This document shows positions 33,238 through 41,298 of a stretch of DNA of 58,579 bases, in pieces (position 1 is the first letter of the stretch; each line of letters begins with the position of its first letter). This stretch comes from Pelagibacteraceae bacterium AG-414-M23. Lineage in GTDB: Bacteria; Pseudomonadota; Alphaproteobacteria; Pelagibacterales; Pelagibacteraceae. Location: positions 1 through 58,579 of the forward strand of contig QCLN01000007.1 in NCBI GenBank assembly GCA_003214525.1. Direction: 5' to 3'. The translations under genes were made by a program, and so were the position numbers. The notes beneath the pieces are model-generated. The model was not told the DNA's origin, searched no databases, and was given only the letters and a program-made list of their open reading frames with translations.

Positions 33238-34566
33238 ATGGCTAATAATAAAAAAAAAATTTTAAATTTATTTTATATTTTTATTACCGCACATTTAGTT
33301 CTATGGACAGTTGTGCCCTCGATCGTCAATCAAAATTTACCTTTAGACACAATAGAAGCTTTAGCCTGGGGCAGTAATTTAGATTGGGGATTCAATAAAC
33401 ATCCTCCATTAAGTGCTTTTTTTTCAGAAATTTTTTTTAGAGTATTTGGATCGCAAGACTGGGCATATTATTTATTAAGTCAAATATTTGTAATCATTTC
33501 TTTTTATTTTGTTTTTAAATTGTCACAAGATTTACTAAACAATTTGAAACTAAGTTTTATTGCAGTCTTATTATTAGAAGGAATTTTTTTTTATAATTTT
33601 ACTACACCAGAATTTAATGTGAACATCAGTCAATTACCTTTTTGGGCTCTTACAGTATATTTTACTTGGAATATTTTTAAAAAAAAACAACCACAAGTTT
33701 TTGATTTAATTTTATTAGGAATTTTTGCAGCCGCAGGAATTCTTTCTAAATATTTGTTTTTATATTTGTTAATTTCTATTGACTTATTGTTTGTTTATTT
33801 AATATTAGTCGCAAAAGATAGAAAATTTCAATTTAATTATTTAATATCTTTAGAAGTATTTTTATTGTTATTAATTCCACATTTAGTTTGGTTAACAAAT
33901 AATGAATACGTGACAATTACTTATGGACTTGCAAGAACTGGTCTTGAGCCGAGCCAAATAATTAATCATATAATAAATCCAATTTTATTTGTTCTAAAAC
34001 AAATTGGTCTTCTCATACCATTTTTTGCATTATCTTTTATATTGATAAAAAAAATTAAAAATAAAGTAAATTTAAAAGATAAAAAATTAATTTTTCTAAT
34101 TTTTATTAATTTAGTTCCTATTATTTTGATGGCAATTACTTCATTAATTTCTGGCTCAAAAATTAGAACTATGTGGATGACACCATTTTATTTATTTATG
34201 GGTTTATTAATAATTTATTTATTCAAAAATCAGATAAATTTAAAAAAGTTAAATAATTTTATTATTAGTTTAGTATTCTTATTTTTATTTTCGCCATTTG
34301 TTTATGCTTATGTTTCTTTATCTAAAGATGATAAACGAACTGATTATCCAGGAAAAGAAATTGCTAATAAAGTCCAGACAGAATGGGATAATAATTTTGA
34401 TGATCCAATAGAATTTGTAATAGGAGATGAATGGAAGGCTGGAAATCTTTCATATCATTTAAAATCTAGGCCTAAATGGGAAGGTTTTTTAAATAATAAC
34501 AATATTCTTAACGAAGCCAAAGAATATATTTGCATAGATAATATTTGTATAGGAACATACAAATAA
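33238..34566 (+). CDS. GT39-like membrane glycosyltransferase
   Basis: Polytopic protein (442 residues, about eleven hydrophobic segments) of the dolichyl-phosphate mannosyltransferase/ArnT-like superfamily, which moves sugars from a polyprenyl carrier on the outer face of the inner membrane. The first periplasmic loop has the catalytic-type acidic residues (PLDTIEALAWG) followed by FNKHPPLSAFF, both family hallmarks. A short periplasmic C-terminal domain follows. I choose ATG at 33238; a TTG at 33220 would add six residues. Acceptor unknown: lipid A, glycan or protein are possible. Confidence 0.85.
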   Translation: MANNKKKILNLFYIFITAHLVLWTVVPSIVNQNLPLDTIEALAWGSNLDWGFNKHPPLSAFFSEIFFRVFGSQDWAYYLLSQIFVIISFYFVFKLSQDLLNNLKLSFIAVLLLEGIFFYNFTTPEFNVNISQLPFWALTVYFTWNIFKKKQPQVFDLILLGIFAAAGILSKYLFLYLLISIDLLFVYLILVAKDRKFQFNYLISLEVFLLLLIPHLVWLTNNEYVTITYGLARTGLEPSQIINHIINPILFVLKQIGLLIPFFALSFILIKKIKNKVNLKDKKLIFLIFINLVPIILMAITSLISGSKIRTMWMTPFYLFMGLLIIYLFKNQINLKKLNNFIISLVFLFLFSPFVYAYVSLSKDDKRTDYPGKEIANKVQTEWDNNFDDPIEFVIGDEWKAGNLSYHLKSRPKWEGFLNNNNILNEAKEYICIDNICIGTYK

Positions 34567-34569
34567 AAT

Positions 34570-35571
34570 ATGAAAAATACAGATAGTGTAATTAGTTTTA
34601 TAAATAAAACTCCAAAGTCAGAATTACATCTGCATATCGAGGGCAGTTTAGAACCTGAGTTAATGTTTAAACTATCAAAAAGAAATAAAATTGAAATCCC
34701 TTTTAAATCTGTAGATGAAATAAGGTCTGCTTATAATTTTACAAATTTAGATTCATTTTTAAAAATTTATTATGAAGGATCAAATGTATTAATTACTGAG
34801 GAAGACTTCTTTGATCTAACGTGGGAATATATTTTAAGATGTAAAAATGATAACATTGTTCACACTGAAATTTTCTTTGATCCACAGTCGCATACCTCAA
34901 GAGGAATAAATTTTAGCGATATAGTTAATGGTATTTACAAAGCATTAACTAAAGCAAATAATGAATTTCGAATAACATCAAAAATTATTATGTGTTTTTT
35001 GAGACATTTAGATGAAGAATCTTGTTTTGCGATATTGAAGGAAGCAGTTAACCATAAAGATAAAATAATTGGAGTTGGTTTAGACTCATCAGAAAAAGGA
35101 AATCCACCTAAAAAATTTAAAAGATTATTTGAAGAGGCAATTAAAGAGGGTTTTTTAACCGTTGCGCATGCTGGCGAAGAAGGGCCACCAGAATATATTT
35201 GGGATAGTTTAAATTTGCTAAAAGTAAAAAGGATAGATCATGGAGTTCAATGTTTAAAAGATGATAAACTTGTTAATAATCTTAAAGAAAATAATATACC
35301 TTTAACTGTATGTCCTCTATCCAACATAAAATTACGCGTTTTTGACAAACTTGAAAACCATAATTTAAAAAAAATGTTAGATGCAGGACTTAGAGTAATG
35401 GTGAATTCAGATGATCCGGCATACTTTGGAGGTTATTTAAATACAAATTTAATTGAAACATCTAAAGCTTTAAATTTAAGTTTAGATGAAGTAAAAATTT
35501 TGATTCAAAATTCATTTAAATCCTCATTCTTGGATGAAAAAAGTAAAAATTTTTGGTTGAATAAGATATAA
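34570..35571 (+). CDS. add: Adenine/adenosine deaminase
   Basis: Zinc-dependent purine deaminase of 333 residues. Zinc ligands are H20 and H22 in ELHLHIEGSLEP, the histidine of HAGEEGPPEY and the aspartates of NSDDPAYFGGY. The FGGY after the SDDPA motif and the HAGEEGPPEYIW segment are closer, in my recollection, to bacterial adenine deaminases of the ADE branch than to true adenosine deaminases. It begins 3 bp after the GT39-like gene and probably acts in purine salvage. Confidence 0.88.
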   Translation: MKNTDSVISFINKTPKSELHLHIEGSLEPELMFKLSKRNKIEIPFKSVDEIRSAYNFTNLDSFLKIYYEGSNVLITEEDFFDLTWEYILRCKNDNIVHTEIFFDPQSHTSRGINFSDIVNGIYKALTKANNEFRITSKIIMCFLRHLDEESCFAILKEAVNHKDKIIGVGLDSSEKGNPPKKFKRLFEEAIKEGFLTVAHAGEEGPPEYIWDSLNLLKVKRIDHGVQCLKDDKLVNNLKENNIPLTVCPLSNIKLRVFDKLENHNLKKMLDAGLRVMVNSDDPAYFGGYLNTNLIETSKALNLSLDEVKILIQNSFKSSFLDEKSKNFWLNKI

Positions 35572-35590
35572 TTTAAATAAAAATTAGCTC

Positions 35591-36460
35591 ATGAAGATTA
35601 AGATATTAATTCCTGTTTATAATGATTTTGAGTCAGTATCAAAATTGATTAATGAAATTAATTCTAAAATAACAAATCTTAGTCAAGAGTTTTCAATAAT
35701 TTTAATAAATGATGGTTCTACAGACAAAGTTGAAATCGATGTTTCAAAAATTGACAAAATTAATTCAATAAAAATTATAAATATGAAAGAAAATAAAGGG
35801 CACGCAAGATGTAACGCCACAGGATTAAAATATATTTTTGAAAATGAGGAATTTGATTATGTAATTCCTATGGATGGTGATGGAGAGGATAGGCCTGAAG
35901 AAATATTAAAGTTTGTAGAATTTATAAAATATGATGATTCAAAACCTATTGTTGGAGAAAGAATTAAAAGATCCGAAGGTTTATTTTTCAAATTATCTTA
36001 CGCTGTACATAAATTGATAACTTATGTTTTTACAGGACATTCAATTAAGTTTGGAAATTATACTTGCTTACCAAAAGCGACAGTAGAAAAAATGATTAAT
36101 GATAAGGCTACTTGGAGTAGTTTCTCTGGATCGTTGGTTAAATTAGAAAAGAATAGATCAACAGTAGCTTCAATAAGGGGACCCAGATATTTTGGTCCAT
36201 CTAAAATGAGTTTTTACAATTTAATAAAGCACTCCCTATCAATTATTGCAGTATTTAAAACAAATGTAATTATAAGATCAATTTTATTTTATTTAATTTA
36301 TTTATTTTTAATTTCAGAAAATATAACTTACATAACTTCAATTCCTTTAATTATAATTGTGATTTTTGTTATTTCAGTATTAGGAATATCAAAAAGAGAA
36401 AACTTAGATGAATTAAACAATTCTTTATTAAATATTTCAAATATAGATAATTTAAAATAA
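35591..36460 (+). CDS. Family 2 glycosyltransferase with C-terminal membrane helices
   Basis: GT-A fold glycosyltransferase, 289 residues. The N-terminus ILIPVYNDFESV, the nucleotide-sugar motif LINDGSTDK and the DxD-like MDGDGEDRPEE are clear. Two hydrophobic segments near 220-270 anchor it in the membrane. The arrangement resembles polyprenyl-phosphate sugar synthases, so it could supply a carrier-linked sugar to the nearby GT39-like enzyme; this is inference. The stop shares a base with the next start. Confidence 0.85.
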   Translation: MKIKILIPVYNDFESVSKLINEINSKITNLSQEFSIILINDGSTDKVEIDVSKIDKINSIKIINMKENKGHARCNATGLKYIFENEEFDYVIPMDGDGEDRPEEILKFVEFIKYDDSKPIVGERIKRSEGLFFKLSYAVHKLITYVFTGHSIKFGNYTCLPKATVEKMINDKATWSSFSGSLVKLEKNRSTVASIRGPRYFGPSKMSFYNLIKHSLSIIAVFKTNVIIRSILFYLIYLFLISENITYITSIPLIIIVIFVISVLGISKRENLDELNNSLLNISNIDNLK

Positions 36461-37251
36461 TGATTTTAACCAATGAACAAGTTAATAATTACAAAAAAGA
36501 TGGAGCCATAGTAATAAAAGATATATTTAAACCTTGGATAAATTTATTAAGAAAAGGTTTTCAGGAAGTTTTAAATAATCCAGGCCCTCATGCACGAGAA
36601 AACACAGGTATTAATGAAAATGGTCGTTTTTTTGAAGACTATTGTAACTGGAATCGAATTAAAGAGTTCAAGAAATTTGCAAAAGAATCTCCAGCAGCAC
36701 AAATTGTTGCAGAAGCAACAAATTCAAAATCAATACAAGTATTTCATGATCACATTTTTATTAAAGAACCTAGTACAAGCAAACCAACCCCATGGCACCA
36801 AGACATGCCATATTACTGCGTAGATGGTGAAGATACGGGTAGTTATTGGATACCTCTTGATCAAGTTAATAAAGAAAATACTTTAAAATTAATATTAGGC
36901 TCACATAAATGGCCCAAGCTAATTCAACCTACAAAATGGTCAAATGATAGACCTTGGTATAAAAATAATATTGATTTTATGGAAATGCCTAGCATTGAAA
37001 AATTAAATAAAGAAATAATGATACCTGATCTTAAACTGGGTGATGCAGTTTTATTTAACTTTAAGATTGTCCATGGAGCATCTGGCAATAATTCTACAGA
37101 TCGGCGTCGTGCTTTTTCAATGCGATTTATAGGTGATGATGTACGTTATATAGATCGTGGCGGTGAAACTTCACCTCCATTTAAAGGCATTAATTTAAAG
37201 ATTGGAGATACCCTAAGAAGAGACTGGTTCCCAGTAGTTTGGAGCAGATAA
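36460..37251 (+). CDS. Phytanoyl-CoA dioxygenase (PhyH) family protein
   Basis: Non-haem Fe(II), 2-oxoglutarate-dependent oxygenase, 263 residues. The metal triad is visible as H113 and D115 in PWHQDMPYY and H205 in KIVHGASGNN; the arginine that binds 2-oxoglutarate is in RRAFSMRF about 12 residues later. The substrate cannot be inferred; marine relatives act on varied small molecules. It directly overlaps GT2 upstream and abuts msrA downstream. Confidence 0.88.
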   Translation: MILTNEQVNNYKKDGAIVIKDIFKPWINLLRKGFQEVLNNPGPHARENTGINENGRFFEDYCNWNRIKEFKKFAKESPAAQIVAEATNSKSIQVFHDHIFIKEPSTSKPTPWHQDMPYYCVDGEDTGSYWIPLDQVNKENTLKLILGSHKWPKLIQPTKWSNDRPWYKNNIDFMEMPSIEKLNKEIMIPDLKLGDAVLFNFKIVHGASGNNSTDRRRAFSMRFIGDDVRYIDRGGETSPPFKGINLKIGDTLRRDWFPVVWSR

Positions 37252-37818
37252 TTGAAAAAGATATTATTTTTTTTTCTATTTTTTTGTTCAACTGCATTTA
37301 GCCAAGAGAATGGTAAAGCATATTTTGCTGGAGGTTGTTTTTGGTGCATGGAAGAATCATTTGAAAAAAAAGAAGGTGTATTAGATGTAATTTCTGGATA
37401 TTCTGGAGGCACTACAGAAAATCCTAACTACGAAGAAGTAACATATGGAAACACAGGACATTTTGAAGTTATAGAAATTGTATACGATAAGAGTAAAACC
37501 AACTTTGAGGAATTGCTAAGTCATTTCTGGAAAAATATAGATCCTTTTGACGAGTATGGTCAATTTTGTGATAAAGGATATAGCTATAGATCTGTTGCCT
37601 TTTATAAGAATAACAAAGAAAAAGATTTAATTAAAAAAAGTATTATTAAATTAGAAAATAGATTTAAAAGAAAAATTGTTACTTATGTAAGGAAATTTGA
37701 AAAATTTTATATGGCAGAAAAAAAACATCAAGATTTCTATATAAAAAAATTTGCAAGTTACTTAAGATACAAAAAAGCATGTGGAAGAGAAAGAATTTTA
37801 AATAAAATTTGGAATTAA
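37252..37818 (+). CDS. msrA: Exported peptide methionine sulfoxide reductase MsrA
   Basis: Repairs oxidised methionine (S-sulfoxide). The catalytic motif GCFWC has the reactive cysteine at 29. SGYSGGTTENPNYEEV and the DEYGQFCDKGYSYRS segment complete the active site. A hydrophobic leader (residues 1-17, ending FSQ) precedes the domain, so this copy is probably exported to the periplasm. The start is TTG, directly after the PhyH stop. Length 188. Confidence 0.93.
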   Translation: MKKILFFFLFFCSTAFSQENGKAYFAGGCFWCMEESFEKKEGVLDVISGYSGGTTENPNYEEVTYGNTGHFEVIEIVYDKSKTNFEELLSHFWKNIDPFDEYGQFCDKGYSYRSVAFYKNNKEKDLIKKSIIKLENRFKRKIVTYVRKFEKFYMAEKKHQDFYIKKFASYLRYKKACGRERILNKIWN

Positions 37819-38238
37819 ATGAACATAGTTAATTTTACTCCAGTATCAGCATTAATTGGTGGCCTCTTAATAGGATTGTCAGTTGCTTTATTTTTTATCC
37901 TTAATGGGCGTATGATTGGAATTAGTGGAATAGCTAGCAATTTTTTAGTTTCAAAAAATAATCGAGTTGACAATTTTTTATTTTTAGTAGGATTAATTCT
38001 AGGACCGTTAATATATAGTTATATAACAGGTAAAGAAATTAACATATCAATTTCAAGTTCATTAAATTTATTAATTATAGGTGGAGCTCTGGTTGGGTTT
38101 GGAACAAGGTTAAGTAGTGGCTGCACTAGCGGTCATGGAATTAGTGGAATAAGTCGATTTTCTTTAAGATCAATCATAGCAACAATAACTTTTATGGTGG
38201 TTGGTATACTAACTGTTTTAATTACAGGAATATTATGA
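37819..38238 (+). CDS. YeeE/YedE-family transporter, first half
   Basis: Small membrane protein of 139 residues with about four helices. The motif SSGCTSGHGISGISR is the hallmark cysteine site of YeeE/YedE sulfur-compound transporters such as the thiosulfate importer TsuA. It begins immediately after msrA with an ATG and overlaps the second half by 4 bp (ATGA). The two genes together give the length of one full transporter. Confidence 0.88.
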   Translation: MNIVNFTPVSALIGGLLIGLSVALFFILNGRMIGISGIASNFLVSKNNRVDNFLFLVGLILGPLIYSYITGKEINISISSSLNLLIIGGALVGFGTRLSSGCTSGHGISGISRFSLRSIIATITFMVVGILTVLITGIL

Positions 38239-38639
38239 ACAAGATAGTGGCACTACTTTGTGGAACAATTTTTGGTATCGGACTTGTTATTTCTGAAATG
38301 ATTAATCCATTAAAAGTTTTAGGTTTTTTAAATATTTTTAGAGATTGGGATCCCTCACTTGCATTTGTAATGATTGGAGCGCTTATTGTTTCTACTCCAA
38401 TATTTCATTTTTTTAAAAATAAAAATAAACCATTATTTTCATCTATTTTTTCCATTCCAATAAATAAAGAAATAGATAAAAAACTAATTATCGGCGCTGT
38501 TTTTTTTGGATCTGGCTGGGGTCTAATAGGCCTATGTCCAGGACCAGCGATTACTTCTATTGCTTTATTAAATACGAGTTCTGTCATCTTTGTAGTTTTT
38601 ATGTTTATTGGTTTTTATTTAGGTTCAAAAGTTAATTAA
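38235..38639 (+). CDS. YeeE/YedE-family transporter, second half
   Basis: Membrane protein of 134 residues, companion to the preceding gene. It carries the second cysteine site, GLIGLCPGPAI, and the opening MNKIVALLCGTIFGIGLVISEMINPLKVLGFL typical of the partner subunit. The pair forms a split pseudo-symmetric transporter. Thiosulfate or another reduced sulfur compound is the likely cargo by family, not shown by the sequence. Confidence 0.88.
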   Translation: MNKIVALLCGTIFGIGLVISEMINPLKVLGFLNIFRDWDPSLAFVMIGALIVSTPIFHFFKNKNKPLFSSIFSIPINKEIDKKLIIGAVFFGSGWGLIGLCPGPAITSIALLNTSSVIFVVFMFIGFYLGSKVN

Positions 38640-39473
38640 ATGAAAAAAATTTTATTTTTAATTATTTTTTGTTTAATTTTCTTTGGAATTATAGATTTTT
38701 CCAATCAGGTTCATGCAAAAGAAATAACAAACCTTCAATGGAAAAAAAGTGTAGCCACAGGTAAGAAACTTTCAAAGTTTAGAGAAACTGTTACATCTCC
38801 AGCTTTAGGTGAAAAAGCATGGAAGATTAAGTTATTGCCTAGAGATTGCGGCAGAGATAAAGAAGGCGATTATTCTGATTGTAAAAATAATGGTAGAGAT
38901 GCTGTTGTTGGGCATGGAGGAGGAGACAGAGCTAGAAGTGAATATTCTACATCAAGTAATAGATATACAGGAGAAAGATGGATTTCTGTAAGTATTTATT
39001 TGCCAATGGATTTTAAAACAGTTGAGCCTGTTAGCACTTCTCTTTTTCAAATCTATGAATGGGGAAATACAAATCAACAAAGACATCCAAGGATGATGCT
39101 GAGAGTAAAAAATGGGGTTTTGGAACCCAGATATTTTCCTGTAAATGGACATGATGTTTCAGGAAAAATAATAAAACATCTTTTTATTGATGAGATGAAA
39201 GATAAGTGGACTACAATTATATTTCATACAAAAATGGGTAAAGCACCTGGAGAAGGATTTTCAAAAATGTATGTAAATGATGTTCTTTATAATGATTACG
39301 ATGGAAGAACGGGTTATGGAGGTCGATTTTTTAACAAATTTGGCATCTATCATAGTTGGATAAGCAGGTGGAATGATGAAGTGCATGGCGAATATCCAAC
39401 ACAAGTCGTTTATTATGACAATTTATTTAGAACAAGTAGTAAAGAAAAGCTTCTAAAATTAATTCAAAATTAA
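38640..39473 (+). CDS. Secreted heparin-lyase-I-like (polysaccharide lyase fold) protein
   Basis: A 277-residue exported protein with a signal peptide (residues 1-27, ending VHA). The body shows the jelly-roll pattern of the heparin lyase I/polysaccharide-lyase-like family: GGGDRARSEYS, then ERWISVSIYLPMDF, RHPRMMLRV and a late DKWTTIIFHTKMG strand with YVNDVLYNDYDGRTGYGG. Catalytic residues cannot be assigned with certainty. It starts on the base after the YeeE-type gene and ends 4 bp from the opposing umuC. It may bind or cut a polysaccharide in the periplasm. Confidence 0.78.
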   Translation: MKKILFLIIFCLIFFGIIDFSNQVHAKEITNLQWKKSVATGKKLSKFRETVTSPALGEKAWKIKLLPRDCGRDKEGDYSDCKNNGRDAVVGHGGGDRARSEYSTSSNRYTGERWISVSIYLPMDFKTVEPVSTSLFQIYEWGNTNQQRHPRMMLRVKNGVLEPRYFPVNGHDVSGKIIKHLFIDEMKDKWTTIIFHTKMGKAPGEGFSKMYVNDVLYNDYDGRTGYGGRFFNKFGIYHSWISRWNDEVHGEYPTQVVYYDNLFRTSSKEKLLKLIQN

Positions 39474-39477
39474 TTAC

Positions 39478-40755
39478 TTAAGCTTTAATTGTTGGTAGAC
39501 AATAAAAATCAGCTGTATCTATTTTAGAAGAATATTGTCTTCTCATGTTCCATCTTTTTTGAACCCCGGCACTTGCAAGACTTAAAGTTGATCTGCCATA
39601 TCTATAATTGGTATTATCAATAGACTTCATTAAGTTGTTTATTTTATTGTCTTTTTCAGAAGAGAATAAATTTTTATTATTAGTAGATTCCGACAAGCCA
39701 GACAACAGCACTCCCGCTTTTTGATAACGATAGCCATTTTTAAAAATACTTTCTAAAGCAGTTAAAGCAGTTTTTACAATTTCAATGCTGTCATTTGTTT
39801 TAATTGGAAAATCAATTGTTTTTGAATTTGAATAATATCCAAAAAGATTCTGGAAAGGACTGGTTCTTATAAAAACAGTAATTGATTTTGCAGTTAAAGA
39901 TTCTGATCTAATTTTTTCTGAAGCATTTAGACAATAACCTGCAACTGCTTCTTTTAATTCTTGATATTTTTCAATTCTCTCACCAAATGAACGTGACACT
40001 ACGCAGCTTTTTCTTTTTGATTTTGTTTTTTCTATATCAATACAAGAAATACCTCTAAGCTCCATAGCCGTTCTTGATCCCAAGACATTTGAGTTTTTTT
40101 TAATCCAAGTGTTTGATTTATTTTTTAACTGTTTAGCATTGTAAATTCCATTTTTATGATAGAACTTAGTTAGTTGTTTGCCAACTCCCCAAACATCATT
40201 GATGTCAACTTTTTCTAATAATGGATCTATATTTTCAATCCCAATAAAATTTGTAACACCAGATTTTTTTTTCTTTGCAATATAATTTGCAACTTTGCTT
40301 AAAGTTTTTGTTTTAGCAATTCCAATACTAGTTGGAATTCCTGTCCATTTTAATACCGTTGCTCTAATTTCTTGTGCCACGTTTTCAACTTCACCATCAG
40401 CAAAATTTGATAAGTCTATAAAAGCTTCATCAATTGAATAAACTTCTATATCAGAATTAAATCTTTTAAGAGTTCTCATTACTCTTCTAGATAGATCTCC
40501 GTATAAAGAATAGTTTGATGAGAAAACATGAACGTTATTTTTGAGAATTATATCTTTTGCTTTAAAATAAGGCTCTCCCATTTTAATCCCTAAAGCTTTT
40601 GCTTCATTAGATCTTGAGACGATACAGCCATCATTGTTAGATAATACAACAACAGGCTTTTTTCTTATTTTAGGATTAAATAATCTTTCACAAGAAACGT
40701 AAAAAGAATTACAATCAACTAACGCTATTTTCTTAGTATACTGAATGGATGACAT
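39478..40755 (-). CDS. umuC: Translesion DNA polymerase V catalytic subunit UmuC
   Basis: Y-family error-prone polymerase, 425 residues. The catalytic acidic residues are in the N-terminal [11 protein letters not shown] and the [10 protein letters not shown] motif. Helix-hairpin-helix (VWGVGKQL) and little-finger regions follow. It overlaps umuD by 23 bp, as umuDC pairs do. Control is through the LexA box in front of umuD. Confidence 0.95.
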   Translation of the reverse strand: MSSIQYTKKIALVDCNSFYVSCERLFNPKIRKKPVVVLSNNDGCIVSRSNEAKALGIKMGEPYFKAKDIILKNNVHVFSSNYSLYGDLSRRVMRTLKRFNSDIEVYSIDEAFIDLSNFADGEVENVAQEIRATVLKWTGIPTSIGIAKTKTLSKVANYIAKKKKSGVTNFIGIENIDPLLEKVDINDVWGVGKQLTKFYHKNGIYNAKQLKNKSNTWIKKNSNVLGSRTAMELRGISCIDIEKTKSKRKSCVVSRSFGERIEKYQELKEAVAGYCLNASEKIRSESLTAKSITVFIRTSPFQNLFGYYSNSKTIDFPIKTNDSIEIVKTALTALESIFKNGYRYQKAGVLLSGLSESTNNKNLFSSEKDNKINNLMKSIDNTNYRYGRSTLSLASAGVQKRWNMRRQYSSKIDTADFYCLPTIKA

Positions 40756-41128
40756 AAGTTACAACTCCCCAAATAAAAATATCTTCTTCTTCATTAATTA
40801 AAATTCGATCTTCGAAATTTTCAGAACCTGATGTTAAAAATTTTTTATCTCTTTCTTGGACAAAACTTTTGACCACAAGTTCATCATGAACATTTGCGAT
40901 GACCGTTGAAAAGTTTTTTGGTGTTAAGCTTTTATCAATGACTAATAGATCTCCATCATTAATTCCAACATTCACCATTGATTTTCCCTGAGCCCTTATG
41001 ATGAAGGTTGCCGGAACATTTTTGATTAAATGAACATTTAGATCTATATCCTCCTCTATATAATCTGTTGCAGGAGAAGGAAAACCTGCTCCAGCTTTAT
41101 GTAAATAATAGGGTACTGTTAGTTTCAT
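40733..41128 (-). CDS. umuD: UmuD, self-cleaving subunit of polymerase V
   Basis: Peptidase S24-type protein that cleaves itself with RecA help to activate UmuC. With the ATG at 41128 it has 131 residues. Serine S50 (GKSM) and lysine K87 (ELVVK) form the dyad, 37 residues apart as in E. coli UmuD. The cleavage site is A14-G15 in AGAGFPSPA, where E. coli has Cys-Gly. A frame start at 41179 exists, but it would put the promoter and LexA box inside the gene. Confidence 0.94.
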   Translation of the reverse strand: MKLTVPYYLHKAGAGFPSPATDYIEEDIDLNVHLIKNVPATFIIRAQGKSMVNVGINDGDLLVIDKSLTPKNFSTVIANVHDELVVKSFVQERDKKFLTSGSENFEDRILINEEEDIFIWGVVTYVIHSVY

Positions 41129-41132
41129 AAAT

Positions 41133-41147
41133 GTTCTTATTTTGTTC
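41133..41147 (-). promoter_or_regulatory. LexA (SOS) operator of umuDC
   Basis: On the minus strand the site reads GAAC-AAAATAA-GAAC, an exact match to the alphaproteobacterial LexA consensus GTTC-N7-GTTC (read on the other strand). It starts just downstream of a candidate -10 element and ends 4 bp before the umuD ATG, so bound LexA would block initiation. Confidence 0.88.
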
Positions 41148-41150
41148 TCA

Positions 41151-41179
41151 TTAGTACATGAGTTGTTCAATAGTGTCAA
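41151..41179 (-). promoter_or_regulatory. umuDC promoter
   Basis: On the minus strand a perfect -35 TTGACA (41179-41174) is followed 17 bp later by TACTAA (41156-41151) as a -10. Transcription would begin inside the LexA box, leaving a very short leader before the ATG at 41128. Confidence 0.7.
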
Positions 41180-41193
41180 TCAGGTTGTATTTT

Positions 41194-41232
41194 GAGTCTG
41201 TAAGTGAATCAAAAGTGAATCAAAACGTGAAC
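41194..41232. repeat. Helically phased direct repeats with GANTC sites
   Basis: GTGAATCAAAA occurs twice back to back (41204-41214 and 41215-41225) and is followed by a related GTGAAC (41227-41232); a GAGTC precedes it (41194-41198). The GANTC-type sites at 41194, 41206 and 41217 and the final GAAC at 41229 are 11-12 bp apart, one helical turn each. Confidence 0.7.
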
Positions 41233-41255
41233 ATTAAAACCACATTTTGTGCTCT

Positions 41256-41264
41256 TGTGGATAA
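41256..41264 (-). promoter_or_regulatory. DnaA-box-like site
   Basis: TGTGGATAA on the plus strand is the exact reverse complement of the consensus DnaA box TTATCCACA. It lies in the umuD/SOUL intergenic space, 24 bp after the phased repeats. A single 9-mer can occur by chance. Confidence 0.55.
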
Positions 41265-41298
41265 CTTTAACCAAAGGTAGTTTAAAATCCATATTAAA

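Noticed and set aside
36590..36823. 77-residue frame inside the PhyH gene on the same strand
   Set aside because: Lies in another frame of a gene with an intact metal triad and shows no domain of its own.
41129..41179. Upstream start for umuD (TTG/ATG region giving 148 residues)
   Set aside because: It would translate through the promoter and LexA box and add residues absent from UmuD proteins; ATG at 41128 fits better.
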